A DNA stretch of 64,000 nucleotides from Streptomyces niveus (GCF_002009175.1 NZ_CP018047.1:2294001-2358000); one strand, 5' to 3'; shown: positions 50,868-59,504, numbered from the stretch's first letter. Program-made: numbers and translations. Notes: generated by a model from the sequence alone, not told the origin.

Positions 50868-51842
50868 TCAGAAAAGGACCCTGGCAAGTGCCTGTCGTGC
50901 CGCGGTCACCCGGGGGTCGTCCGAGCCGATCACCTCGAAGAGTTCGAGCAGTCGCAGCCGCGCCGCGTCCCGGTCCTCACCCGCCGTGCGCCGGACGGCC
51001 TCGACCAACCGGCCGAAGGCGTCCTCCACATGACCCCCGACCAGATCGAGGTCGGCGGCGGCGATCTGCGCGGGGACGTCGTCCGCCCGCTCCGCCGCCT
51101 CCTTGCGCACCTGCTGCGGGTCCATCCCCTTCACCCGGGAGAGCAGTTCGGCCTGGGCGAGACCGAGCTTCGCCTCGGTGTTGCCGGGATCGTCGGCGAG
51201 CACGTTCCGGTACGCCTGCGCGGCGCCGCCGAAGTCGTCGGCGTCCAGCGCGCGTACGGCGGCTTCGAGCAGCGCGTCGTACGGACCCACCCGCTCCTCC
51301 GGCTCGGCGTCCGCGCCGGGCTCCGCGCCCTCGGCGTCGACCGTGATGCCGGTGAGGCCGAAGCGCTGCTCGCCGACCTGGATCAACTGGTCCAGCGTCT
51401 CGCGGATCTGGGCCTCGGGGGCCGCGCCCTGGAAGAGGGGCAGCGCCTGGCCCGCCACCACGGCGAAGACCGCGGGGATGCCCTGGATCTGAAACTGCTG
51501 CATCAGCATCTGGTTGGCGTCGACGTCGACCTTGGCGAGAACGAACCGGCCGTTGTACTCACGGGCCAGCCGCTCCAGTACGGGACTGAGCTGCTTGCAC
51601 GGCTCGCACCACTCGGCCCAGAAGTCGATGACGACCGGGACCTCGGCGGAGCGCTGGAGGACATCGCGCTCGAAGCCCGCCTCATCGACGTCGATCACAA
51701 GACTGGAGGGGGGTACGGCACCGGTGTCGCCCCGACGGGCCGCCTCGGCGCGGGCCTGCTCGGCCTTGGCCTTGGCCTCACCGGCCGCCTTCACCGCGGC
51801 GAGATCGACGACGCCGCTCATGGACATGTTCCTAGGCTGCAT
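50868..51842 (-). CDS. YbbN/CnoX-like thioredoxin-TPR protein
   Basis: The 324-aa protein starts at the ATG (51842; MQPRNMSMSGVVDLAAVKAAGE) with GGAGG 8 nt upstream; the longer upstream frame has no site. After a charged Ala-rich N-terminal helix (~15-40), a thioredoxin domain (~45-160) has the active site WAEWCEPCKQLSPV (C79, C82) and the cis-Pro IQGIPAVFA. The C-terminal ~150 residues are TPR-like helices (LLEAAVRALDADDFGGAAQAYRNVLADDPGNTEAKLGLAQAEL). Family members act as redox-linked holdase co-chaperones in the cytoplasm. It is single-gene, divergent from the TetR gene. Confidence 0.9.
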   Translation of the reverse strand: MQPRNMSMSGVVDLAAVKAAGEAKAKAEQARAEAARRGDTGAVPPSSLVIDVDEAGFERDVLQRSAEVPVVIDFWAEWCEPCKQLSPVLERLAREYNGRFVLAKVDVDANQMLMQQFQIQGIPAVFAVVAGQALPLFQGAAPEAQIRETLDQLIQVGEQRFGLTGITVDAEGAEPGADAEPEERVGPYDALLEAAVRALDADDFGGAAQAYRNVLADDPGNTEAKLGLAQAELLSRVKGMDPQQVRKEAAERADDVPAQIAAADLDLVGGHVEDAFGRLVEAVRRTAGEDRDAARLRLLELFEVIGSDDPRVTAARQALARVLF

Positions 51843-52206
51843 GAGTACATCCTCCCCTCTCCGCGCGCGCATGTGAAAAGCAATCGGACATCTCGCACCG
51901 TCCGCCCCGCGGAGAACGGACCGCCCGCACACGACCGTGCCCGCCGCGGGGCCCCGCGGGATGCGGAGCACACGGTCGGACACGGTCCTCGTACCCCGCG
52001 CGAGCCTGAACACGTCCGGGGCAAGTCCCCTGTGGGGGACCGGGATTCGGCACGGGGTCCCCACCCCGCGCCCAGTGGTCGCCGCTCAAGAACCGCTCAA
52101 GAGGAGACGGTCTTTCGCTACGGGTCGTAGCGTAACCGACAAGCTCCCCCGTCCGTGTGAGATTCATCCGGTGAACTGACTCACAACGGATTCCTTACCG
52201 ACCGGT
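51843..52206. other. 364-bp divergent intergenic region (YbbN-like / TetR)
   Basis: It holds a 17-bp dyad CGCTACG-GGT-CGTAGCG (52116-52132) preceded by a doubled CCGCTCAAG, and the TACCG-AC-CGGTA dyad (52196-52207) that runs into the TetR start codon. The remainder shows no gene. Confidence 0.55.
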
Positions 52207-52207
52207 A
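52196..52207. promoter_or_regulatory. TetR-type operator at the TetR start codon
   Basis: TACCG-AC-CGGTA; the last A is the first base of the ATG at 52207. Its position suggests autorepression, possibly on a near-leaderless transcript. Confidence 0.5.
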
Positions 52208-52848
52208 TGGTCGCGGGCATGCTGAGCCGCAGCCACCGCAGCCCCAACCGTTCCGGCCGTCCCCGCAGTGCCGCGGCGGACACGGCGATCCTGCTGGCGA
52301 CGCGGGCCGCGCTGGTGGAACTGGGCTGGTCCAAGCTGTCGATGGGCGACGTCGCCGCGCGCGCGGGCGTCGCCAAGACCACTCTCTACCGGCGCTGGGC
52401 GAGCAAGAACGAGTTGGTGGTCGACGCGGTCGCCGTCCTCTTCGACGAGATCGAGATCCATGACCGGGGCAGCCTCAGCGCCGACATCGAGGGCGTCGTG
52501 CTCCAGTTCGCCGCGCTGCTGGAGCGGCCGGAGACCAAGACGGCGCTGATGGCGGTGGTCGCCGAGTCGACACGGGACGACGCGCTGCGCGACCGGATCC
52601 GTACGGCGATCGTCGACCGGCAGAAGGGCCTGGTGCTCAAGGGGCGTGAACGGGCGCAGGCACGGGGCGAGTTGGCGTACGAGAGCGATCCCGAGGCGGC
52701 GGCCCGCAACGCCGACCTGATCTTCGACGTGATCGCGGGCGCCGTGGTGCACCGGACGCTGGTGAGCGCCGAGCGGGTTGACGAGGACTGGGCGCGCGGC
52801 TTCACGCTGCTGCTGGTGACGGGGCTGGGCGGGATCCAGGGGCCCTGA
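52207..52848 (+). CDS. TetR-family regulator
   Basis: The 213-aa protein starts at the ATG (52207), or at the ATG 12 bp later; neither has a strong ribosome site. The HTH is SRSHRSPNRSGRPRSAAADTAILLATRAALVELGWSKLSMGDVAARAGVAKTTLYRRWASKNELVVDAV. The ligand domain has the C-terminal TetR_C_16-like pattern LIFDVIAGAVVHRTLVSAERVDEDW. A palindrome overlaps the start. The nearest possible targets are itself and the divergent YbbN-like gene. Ligand unknown. Confidence 0.9.
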   Translation: MVAGMLSRSHRSPNRSGRPRSAAADTAILLATRAALVELGWSKLSMGDVAARAGVAKTTLYRRWASKNELVVDAVAVLFDEIEIHDRGSLSADIEGVVLQFAALLERPETKTALMAVVAESTRDDALRDRIRTAIVDRQKGLVLKGRERAQARGELAYESDPEAAARNADLIFDVIAGAVVHRTLVSAERVDEDWARGFTLLLVTGLGGIQGP

Positions 52849-52897
52849 AGGCCTGACCACGGGCGCAGTTGAACTCCCGGCGGCGCGGCCGTGCGCC

Positions 52898-53167
52898 ATG
52901 GCGCCGTCGACATCGGCGCGTGGGGCCGGGCCCGGTCGGCGGACCACCGCGCCCTTCGACGACCGGGACAGCGACTTCGAGGCCGTGTACGGCGATCTGA
53001 TCGCCTTCGGCCGGCCGGCCGAGGAACAGGGCACGTACATCCTCACGGAGGCGGGAGAGGCCGGTCGGTCGCGTGCCGCGGAGCGAACGCCCGCGCCGGC
53101 CGCCGACCGGTTTCCGGCGCGGCCGGCGCTTCCGCGCGGTCGTCAGAATCCGGGCGGCTCCGTGTAG
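52898..53167 (+). CDS. Doubtful small ORF between TetR and icmA
   Basis: An 89-codon frame whose middle (DDRDSDFEAVYGDLIAFGRPAEEQGTYILTEAG) looks protein-like but whose ends are Arg/Ala/Pro low-complexity. There is no ribosome site, and it overlaps the 3' end of icmA by 25 bp on the other strand. It could be a decayed gene remnant. If it is not a gene, 52849-53142 holds nothing recognisable. Confidence 0.2.
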   Translation: MAPSTSARGAGPGRRTTAPFDDRDSDFEAVYGDLIAFGRPAEEQGTYILTEAGEAGRSRAAERTPAPAADRFPARPALPRGRQNPGGSV

Positions 53168-54861
53168 GTGCCCCACTCGTCCCGCAGCACGCCGCAGATC
53201 TCGCCCAGCGTCGCCTCCGCGCGGACGGCCTCCAGCATCGGTCCGATCATGTTCGACCCGTCGCGCGCGGAGGCCAGCATCGCGTCAAGCGCCGTACGGA
53301 CGGCGGCGTCGTCACGGGCCGACTTGCGTTCCGCCAGCTCCGCCACCTGGTCGCGTTCGACCTCGTGGCTGACCCGCAGGATCTCCAGGTCGCCGGTGAC
53401 CGAGCCGTGGTGGACGTTGACGCCGACGACCCGCTTGTCGCCCTTCTCCAGCGCGCGCTGGTACTGGAAGGCGGATTCGGCGATCTCGCCGGTGAACCAG
53501 CCGTCCTCGATGCCGCGCAGAATGCCGGACGTGATCGGGCCGATGGGGTGCCGCCCGTCGGGGTGGGCGCGCAGACCGCGCTCCTTGATCTGCTCGAAGA
53601 TCTTCTCCGCGTCGGCCTCGATGCGGTCGGTGAGCTGCTCCACGTACCAGGAACCGCCCAGCGGGTCCGCGACGTTGGCGACGCCGGTCTCCTCCATCAG
53701 TACCTGCTGGGTACGGAGCGCGATCTCGGCGGCCTGCTCGCTGGGGAGCGCCAGGGTCTCGTCCAGGGCGTTGGTGTGCAGCGAGTTCGTGCCGCCGAGG
53801 ACCGCCGACAGGGCCTCGACCGCGGTCCGTACGACGTTGTTGTACGGCTGCTGCGCGGTGAGCGAGACACCCGCCGTCTGGGTGTGGAAGCGGAGCCACT
53901 GCGCCTTGTCCGTCTTCGCGCCGTACATCTCCTTCATCCAGCGCGCCCAGATCCGGCGCGCGGCGCGGAACTTGGCGATCTCCTCGAAGAAGTCGAGGTG
54001 CGCGTCGAAGAAGAAGGACAGACCGGGGGCGAAGACGTCGACGTCCATGCCGCGCGAGAGGCCCAGCTCCACGTAGCCGAAGCCGTCGGCGAGGGTGTAC
54101 GCCAGCTCCTGCGCGGCTGTGGCCCCGGCCTCGCGGATGTGGTAGCCGGAGACGGAGAGGGGCTTGTACGCGGGGATGGACGCCGCGCAGTGCTCCATCA
54201 GGTCGCCGATCAGCCGCAGATGGGGCTCGGGCTGGAAGAGCCACTCCTTCTGCGCGATGTACTCCTTGAAGATGTCGGTCTGGAGCGTGCCGTTCAGTAC
54301 GGAGGGGTCGATGCCCTGGCGCTCGGCGGCGACCAGATACATGCAGAAGACCGGGACGGCGGGACCGCTGATGGTCATGGACGTCGTGACGTCCCCGAGC
54401 GGGAGATCGCCGAAGAGGATCTCCATGTCGGCGGCGGAGTCGATCGCGACGCCGCAGTGGCCGACCTCGCCGAGGGAGCGCGGGTCGTCGGAGTCGCGGC
54501 CCATGAGGGTCGGCATGTCGAAGGCGACGGAGAGACCGCCGCCGCCGTTGGCGAGGATGGTCTTGTAGCGCTCGTTGGTCTGGCGCGCGTTGCCGAAGCC
54601 GGCGAACTGGCGGATCGTCCACGTACGGCCCCGGTAGCCGGTCGCGTGCAGGCCACGGGTGAAGGGGTACTCACCGGGCCAGCCGATCCGCTCGAATCCC
54701 TCGTACGTGTCACCCGGGCGCGGTCCGTAGACCGGCTCGACGGGGTCACCCGAGAGCGTGGAGAAGTCCGCGTCCCGCTTGCGGGCCTTGTCGTAACGGG
54801 CCTGCCAGCGCCGGCGGCCCTCCTCGATCGCTGCGGTCTCGGCCTGCGCGTGAGCGTCCAT
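53143..54861 (-). CDS. icmA: Isobutyryl-CoA mutase large subunit
   Basis: The 572-aa adenosylcobalamin-dependent mutase interconverts isobutyryl-CoA and n-butyryl-CoA, linking valine breakdown to butyrate and polyketide precursors. It has only the TIM-barrel substrate domain; the B12-binding IcmB subunit is not nearby. Two residues give the specificity. In methylmalonyl-CoA mutase they are Tyr89 (RQYAGF) and Arg207 (MVRNTY). Here they are F86 (RQFAGFG) and Q204 (YIAQKEW), matching Phe80/Gln198 of known IcmA with a constant offset of six. Other motifs are LSVAFDMPTLMGRDSDD, SVSGYHIREAGATAAQELAYTLADG and LGGTNSLHTNALDE. The start ATG (54861) lies 9 bp from a 22-bp palindrome. Confidence 0.93.
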   Translation of the reverse strand: MDAHAQAETAAIEEGRRRWQARYDKARKRDADFSTLSGDPVEPVYGPRPGDTYEGFERIGWPGEYPFTRGLHATGYRGRTWTIRQFAGFGNARQTNERYKTILANGGGGLSVAFDMPTLMGRDSDDPRSLGEVGHCGVAIDSAADMEILFGDLPLGDVTTSMTISGPAVPVFCMYLVAAERQGIDPSVLNGTLQTDIFKEYIAQKEWLFQPEPHLRLIGDLMEHCAASIPAYKPLSVSGYHIREAGATAAQELAYTLADGFGYVELGLSRGMDVDVFAPGLSFFFDAHLDFFEEIAKFRAARRIWARWMKEMYGAKTDKAQWLRFHTQTAGVSLTAQQPYNNVVRTAVEALSAVLGGTNSLHTNALDETLALPSEQAAEIALRTQQVLMEETGVANVADPLGGSWYVEQLTDRIEADAEKIFEQIKERGLRAHPDGRHPIGPITSGILRGIEDGWFTGEIAESAFQYQRALEKGDKRVVGVNVHHGSVTGDLEILRVSHEVERDQVAELAERKSARDDAAVRTALDAMLASARDGSNMIGPMLEAVRAEATLGEICGVLRDEWGTYTEPPGF

Positions 54862-54869
54862 ACCTCGAA

Positions 54870-54891
54870 TTTACTAGGACGTCCTAGTAAA
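54870..54891 (-). promoter_or_regulatory. 22-bp perfect palindrome in the icmA promoter
   Basis: TTTACTAGGAC followed by its exact complement, ending 9 bp before the icmA ATG. No spacer and no mismatch. It must overlap the core promoter, so a dimeric repressor bound here would block icmA. Confidence 0.75.
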
Positions 54892-54975
54892 AGTCGAACG
54901 TAAACCGCCGCGAGTTTCCTCACGGCGGTGGCGGGACCGGGGGCGGGCGGCTCCCCGACGGGCTCGGAGCCGGGC

Positions 54976-55302
54976 TCAGGCCTTGACGGGGGCGGTCTCG
55001 TCCCGGACGGTCAGCGGCTGGACCTCTCGGGTGATCTTCGGTTCGACGAAGAACGAGGCGACCGGGATGCAGCCGGCCGCCAGCACCCACAGGAGCTTGC
55101 CGAAGGACCACTTCGCCTTGGAGCCCAGGTCGAAGGCGAAGACGACGTAGACGATGAAGAGCAGACCGTGGATCTGGGAGATCACCATGGTGTCGCCGGT
55201 GTCGAAGCCGTACTTCAGCACGATGGCGACGGTGAAGACCAGCAGCCAGACGGCGGTGATGTACGCCATGACCCGGTAGCGGGTCAGGATGCTCTGTTTC
55301 AT
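54976..55302 (-). CDS. DUF3817 membrane protein (copy 1)
   Basis: The 108-aa protein is read from the ATG (55302; MKQSILTRYRVMAYITAVWLLVF); a GTG two codons earlier is possible and no strong ribosome site is seen. Three spans: AYITAVWLLVFTVAIVLKYGF, QIHGLLFIVYVVFAFDLG and LLWVLAAGCIPVASFFVEPKI. The HGxLFxVYxxF core is the DUF3817 signature. It belongs to the same family as the gene at the right edge of the window. Function unknown. Confidence 0.88.
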   Translation of the reverse strand: MKQSILTRYRVMAYITAVWLLVFTVAIVLKYGFDTGDTMVISQIHGLLFIVYVVFAFDLGSKAKWSFGKLLWVLAAGCIPVASFFVEPKITREVQPLTVRDETAPVKA

Positions 55303-55397
55303 GGCCACGAGCGTAACGCCCCGAAAAATCCCCCCGGACGCCGGGGCTCCGCGGGGGCGGCCCGCGGGTACGCTCCGGGGCCGCACCGGCGTGGGGC

Positions 55398-55907
55398 TCA
55401 GCTCTCCTCGAAGTCCCTGGCCGAGATACGCAGCGGGCGCAGTATCGCGAAGATCTCTGCGCACTCCTCCGCGTCGTACGCCCCGAGGCCGAACTCCATC
55501 TCCATCAGGTCGCGGGTCGCGGCCTCCACCACCTCGCGGCCCCTGTCGGTGATCGAGGCGAGGGTGCCGCGCCCGTCGTTGGGGTTGGGCCGCTTGTCGA
55601 CCAGACCGGACTTGACCAGCCGGTCGACCGTGTTGGTGACGGACGTCGGGTGGACCATCAGCCGCTCGCCGATCTTGGACATGGTCAGCTCACCGGCCTT
55701 GGAGAAGGTGAGCAGCACCAGTGCCTCGTACCGCGCGAAGGTCAGCCCGTACGGTCTGACCACCGCGTCGACCTCGGCGAGCAGGATCTGGTGGGCCCGC
55801 ATGATCGATGTGATGGCGCCCATCGACGGCACGGGGCCCCAGCGCTGCTGCCAGAGCTCGTCGGCTCGGGCGATGGGATCGAAGGCAAGGCTGAGCGGCT
55901 TGGACAC
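55398..55907 (-). CDS. MarR-family regulator
   Basis: The 169-aa protein starts at a GTG (55907), 9 nt after AAGG. The winged helix is YGLTFARYEALVLLTFSKAGELTMSKIGERLMVHPTSVTNTVDRLVKSGLVDKRPNPNDGRGTLASITDRG, with the DxR wing. It follows the MFS gene by 10 bp, so it lies downstream in the same operon and probably controls it. Members of this subgroup respond to phenolic or organic compounds. Confidence 0.92.
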   Translation of the reverse strand: MSKPLSLAFDPIARADELWQQRWGPVPSMGAITSIMRAHQILLAEVDAVVRPYGLTFARYEALVLLTFSKAGELTMSKIGERLMVHPTSVTNTVDRLVKSGLVDKRPNPNDGRGTLASITDRGREVVEAATRDLMEMEFGLGAYDAEECAEIFAILRPLRISARDFEES

Positions 55908-55917
55908 GCCAGCGACC

Positions 55918-57270
55918 TTACCGAGTGGTCATATCGCGGTCTGCCCCTACTCCCGGATTACGGGATCCGCCGGTCCGGCGGACCTCGTACACGAGGAGGA
56001 CGGAACAGACGGTTCCGATCAGGCCGGACCCGGCGACGACCTGGTGCACGGGCACGAACTCGGCGGCGAGACCGGCCAGCGCCATGCCGAGGCCCTGCAC
56101 CGTCATCAGCCCGGCCGTCATCAACGTCATGGCCCTGCCCCGGAGTTCCTCCGGCACCGCCTCGACGAACCACTGGTCGAGGCCGATCACGTACACGGCG
56201 CCGACGCCGGACAGGGCGAGGGCGACCAGGGCCAGGCCGATACCGGGGGTGACGGCGTAGACGAGCAGGGGCAGCAGCCCCAGGGCGGCGGAGGGGAGGA
56301 CGATCCGCGAGCGTGAGCGGGGGCTGAGCGCGGAGCCCGCGACGAGTTCGGCCGCGATGTGCCCGACGGGCATCGCGCACATCATCAGGCCGAGGGCGGC
56401 GGGGCCGACGCCGATCCGGTCGGCGTACGGCGCCATCAGCGCCTCCGGCGCGACGACGAACATCGCGGGGATCCAGAAGAGCAGCGTCAGCGCGCGGATC
56501 CGGCGGTCGACGAAGACCAGGCGGGCGCCGTCGAGCGAGTCCCGCAGCAGATTCGCACCGCCCTCCTTCTTGAGAAGACGGGCCGGCCGGTCCTTCGTAC
56601 CGAAGCGCAGCAGCGTGGCCGAGCAGAGGAAGGTGACGACGGTGATCGCGATCGCCCCGCGCGCGGGTACGACGGCGAGGAGGAGGCCGCCGACGGCGAA
56701 CCCGGCGAGGAGCGCGCTCTGCGACACGATCCGTAGGAGGGAGCGGCCGAGGACATAGAGATCGCCCTCCCCGAGGATGTCGGTGAGGGCCGCCATGCGG
56801 GTCCCGGTGAAGACGGGCGCGACGGCGGCGACGGCGCACCGCAGCGCGAGCAGCCCCGCGATGGGTGTCCCGGGTGCCACCATCACGGCGACGCACCCGG
56901 CGCAGACGAGATCGCACACGACGAGCACCCGCCGCGCCGGATACCGGTCGGCGACCCCGGCGAGGAGCGTCCCGCCGAAGACGTAGGGCAGCAGCCCGAG
57001 CGCGAAGGTGAGGGCGCTGAGGAAGGGCGATCCGGTGAGGTCGTAGACGAGAACGGTGAGGGAGATCTCGGTGACGACAACCCCGAGGAGGGACAACAGA
57101 TGCGCCCCAAACACAAAGCGGAACTCCCGCACCCGAAACACCGCGCGATACCCCCGCGCCCCCTCACCCGGGCGCGCCGACTCAGCCCGTCCGGCGATTG
57201 AGGACACCGGTGGGGCGCCCGGCACAGGCGGGGTGGTCTCGGTCGACGGGGGGACTGGTTCGGTCGGCAT
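55918..57270 (-). CDS. MFS transporter, 12-helix (DHA3/enterobactin-exporter-like)
   Basis: The 450-aa protein from the ATG at 57270 (GAGG 9 nt upstream) has a ~43-residue Pro/Ser-rich N-terminus before the first helix FVFGAHLLSLLGVVVTEISLTVLVYDLTGSPFLSALTFALGLLPYVFGGTLLAGVADRYPARRVLVVCD (motif A at VADRYPARR). Further helices run to ~435. Inside the N-terminal stretch (SSIAGRAE) lies a copy of the dispersed repeat (57185-57204), so the GTG at 57141 (VFRVREFRFVFG) may be the real start. Substrate unknown; the downstream MarR gene suggests a drug-like inducer. It is divergent from an ArsR-type gene. Confidence 0.87.
   Translation of the reverse strand: MPTEPVPPSTETTPPVPGAPPVSSIAGRAESARPGEGARGYRAVFRVREFRFVFGAHLLSLLGVVVTEISLTVLVYDLTGSPFLSALTFALGLLPYVFGGTLLAGVADRYPARRVLVVCDLVCAGCVAVMVAPGTPIAGLLALRCAVAAVAPVFTGTRMAALTDILGEGDLYVLGRSLLRIVSQSALLAGFAVGGLLLAVVPARGAIAITVVTFLCSATLLRFGTKDRPARLLKKEGGANLLRDSLDGARLVFVDRRIRALTLLFWIPAMFVVAPEALMAPYADRIGVGPAALGLMMCAMPVGHIAAELVAGSALSPRSRSRIVLPSAALGLLPLLVYAVTPGIGLALVALALSGVGAVYVIGLDQWFVEAVPEELRGRAMTLMTAGLMTVQGLGMALAGLAAEFVPVHQVVAGSGLIGTVCSVLLVYEVRRTGGSRNPGVGADRDMTTR
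57185..57204. repeat. Dispersed repeat copy 2 (within MFS gene 5' end)
   Basis: GCCCGTCCGGCGATTGAGGA, one base different from copies 1 and 3. No partner arm makes it a hairpin here. Confidence 0.8.
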
Positions 57271-57350
57271 GAGACGCAGCCTCGCCCGAAGGCAGCCCGC
57301 GCTCTAGACTTTCGGCCCCAGCCGAATCTCCGCACCCGAGAGGAAAACCC

Positions 57351-58331
57351 GTGCCGTTCCAGCTGCACTTCGGCGAGCACGACCTGCTGCGCTGCCGGTT
57401 CGCCCTGTCGCCGCTCTGGGAGACGCAGGAGGCCGTCCGCACCCTCTCGCGGCCCGACCGGCACGGGTATCACCTGCCATGGCTGCGGCGGATCAGAAGC
57501 GCCGCCGCCGGGATCGATCTGCGGCGGCTGTGGCTGCTGATGCCGCAGATCGGGCACAATCCCGACTTCTTCTGCCCACCGCCCGAGAGCCCCGTCGTCA
57601 GCTTCGCCGAGGAGATCGCGCTGGTGCGGTCGACGCCCATCGACTTCGCCCGCCGGGACCTGACCCTCGCGCTCGCCGAGACGCCCGGCGCCGCCGAGAG
57701 CGATCTCGGGCGCGAGATGCTGGACGATCCCGCGCGCGCGGTGCGGGAGATCGCCGGGCTGCTGGAGCAGGTCTGGCAGCGGTTGATCGAGCCCGACTGG
57801 CCCCGGCTGCGCGCGCTGCTCGAAGCCGACATCGCCTATCACTCGCGGCGGCTCGCCGAGGTCGGATTCGGCCGCCTGCTGGGCGAGTTGAGCCCCCGGC
57901 TGGTCTGGGCCGACTCCACCCTCACCGTCCTCGGCACGCGCGGCGACCACGACCGGGTCCTCGGCGGACGCGGTCTCGTCCTCGTACCGAGCGTCTTCAC
58001 CTGGCCCGAGATCATCGGCGCGTACGAGCCGCCCTGGCAGCCCGCCGTGATCTATCCGGCGCGCGGCATCGGCGGCCTGTGGACGGAGGCGGCCGACCGT
58101 ACGCCGGACGCCCTCGCCCGGCTGCTCGGCCGGGTCCGGGCCGATGTCCTGTGCGCGCTCGACGAACCCGCCGGCACCACCGCGCTCGCACACCGGCTGG
58201 GCCTCGCGCCCTCCTCCGTGTCCGCGCATCTGTCGGTGCTGCGTGACGCGGGCCTGCTGACGTCGCGGCGCCATTCGCACCAGGTGCTGTACGAGCGGAC
58301 ACCGCTCGGGATCGCGCTGGCGGTGTCGTAA
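57351..58331 (+). CDS. ArsR-type HTH regulator with DUF5937 domain
   Basis: The 326-aa protein starts at a GTG (57351) behind GAGAGGA. The N-terminal ~230 residues are a DUF5937-type domain (MPFQLHFGEHDLLRCRFALSPLWETQEAVRTL; LLMPQIGHNPDFFCPPP; RLLGELSPRLVWADSTLTVL). The C-terminal ~80 residues form the ArsR winged helix (RVRADVLCALDEPAGTTALAHRLGLAPSSVSAHLSVLRDAGLLTSRRHSHQVLYERTPLG). No metal-binding cysteines are visible. Divergent placement 80 bp from the MFS-MarR operon suggests shared control. Confidence 0.88.
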   Translation: MPFQLHFGEHDLLRCRFALSPLWETQEAVRTLSRPDRHGYHLPWLRRIRSAAAGIDLRRLWLLMPQIGHNPDFFCPPPESPVVSFAEEIALVRSTPIDFARRDLTLALAETPGAAESDLGREMLDDPARAVREIAGLLEQVWQRLIEPDWPRLRALLEADIAYHSRRLAEVGFGRLLGELSPRLVWADSTLTVLGTRGDHDRVLGGRGLVLVPSVFTWPEIIGAYEPPWQPAVIYPARGIGGLWTEAADRTPDALARLLGRVRADVLCALDEPAGTTALAHRLGLAPSSVSAHLSVLRDAGLLTSRRHSHQVLYERTPLGIALAVS

Positions 58332-58401
58332 CGGCACGGATTGTGACCGTTATGTCACGATTGCCCAGTCCTGTGCTTCTCCGGTCGTTCAAGGGGGCTG
58401 G

Positions 58402-59439
58402 ATGTCCAGCCGCACACCACGCCGCCTCTCCGCCGCCGCCTCGGCCTCCGCCGCGGTGCTCACGCTCGCGCCGGCCCTCGCCGCCTGTTCGTCCGGCTCC
58501 GACGCCCCCGCACCCGACAGGACCGGCACTCCCGCCGTACGGGGCGAGGCCGCCCCCACCGGCGGCTCGCCGTTCTGGGTGGACCCGCAGAGCGACGCGG
58601 CGCGCCAGGTCGAGGAGTGGCAGGCCGAGGGCCGTACCGAGGACGCGAAGCTTCTCAAGCGGATCTCGGAGCGCCCCGTGGCCGACTGGCCCTCCGGCGA
58701 CGACCCCGCCCCGGGAATCCGCAGGGCCGTCAAGGGCGCGGCGGGAGCGCGCACGGTGGTGCTCGTCGCGTACAACATCCCGCACCGCGACTGCGGCCTC
58801 TACTCGGCCGGCGGCGCCCGCGACGGGCGCGCCTACCTCGACTGGATCGACTCCTTCGCCGACGCGATCGGCGACGCCCGCGCCCTGGTGATCCTGGAGC
58901 CGGACGCCGTCTCCCACCTGGTGGACGGCTGCACCCCCGCCGAGCACCACGCCGAGCGCAACCGGCTCCTCGCGGACGCGATCGAGCGGCTGAAGGAGCA
59001 GCCGGGCACCAAGGTCTATCTGGACGCGGGCAATCCGAACTGGATCAAGGAACCGGAGAAGATCGCGGAGCCGCTGCGCACGGCCGGTATCGCCAAGGCG
59101 GACGGTTTCTCGCTCAACGTCTCCAACTTCGAGACGGACAGCGCCGTCAAGACCTTCGGCACCCGGCTGTCCGGCCTCCTCGACGGCGCCCACTTCACCA
59201 TCGACACCAGCCGCAACGGCGAGGGCCCCCTGAAGGACCAGGGTGACGAGTCCTGGTGCAACCCGCCGGGCCGGTCGCTCGGAACCCCGCCGACCGCCGA
59301 GACCGGCGACGAGCTGATCGACGCGTACCTGTGGATCAAGCGGCCCGGTGACTCGGACGGCCCCTGCCGGGGCGGCCCGGCGGCCGGTACCTGGTGGCCG
59401 GACTACGCCCTCGGACTCGCCCGCCGCGCGGGCGCGTAA
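58402..59439 (+). CDS. cslZ: GH6 beta-1,4-glucanase lipoprotein (CslZ)
   Basis: The 345-aa protein starts at the ATG (58402) behind AAGGGGGC. SAAASASAAVLTLAPALAACSSGS has a lipobox-like LAAC, so it is likely lipid-anchored outside. The GH6 domain (~55-345): VVLVAYNIPHRDCGLYSAGG, ALVILEPDAVSHLVDGC (conserved acidic residue before AVSHL), KVYLDAGNPNWI, DGFSLNVSNFETD, HFTIDTSRNGEGP and WIKRPGDSDGPC. It converges on glxA and cslA. As the third gene of the csl locus it probably trims the beta-glucan made by CslA at hyphal tips. Confidence 0.9.
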   Translation: MSSRTPRRLSAAASASAAVLTLAPALAACSSGSDAPAPDRTGTPAVRGEAAPTGGSPFWVDPQSDAARQVEEWQAEGRTEDAKLLKRISERPVADWPSGDDPAPGIRRAVKGAAGARTVVLVAYNIPHRDCGLYSAGGARDGRAYLDWIDSFADAIGDARALVILEPDAVSHLVDGCTPAEHHAERNRLLADAIERLKEQPGTKVYLDAGNPNWIKEPEKIAEPLRTAGIAKADGFSLNVSNFETDSAVKTFGTRLSGLLDGAHFTIDTSRNGEGPLKDQGDESWCNPPGRSLGTPPTAETGDELIDAYLWIKRPGDSDGPCRGGPAAGTWWPDYALGLARRAGA

Positions 59440-59504
59440 CGTCCGTAAGGACGGTCAAGGACGCGAGCCCGCACCCGACGCCGCAGCCGACTCGGGACCC
59501 GGCA

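Noticed and set aside
59440..59453. Hairpin between cslZ and glxA
   Set aside because: The stem is only five base pairs (CGTCC-GTAA-GGACG), too weak to list as a terminator.
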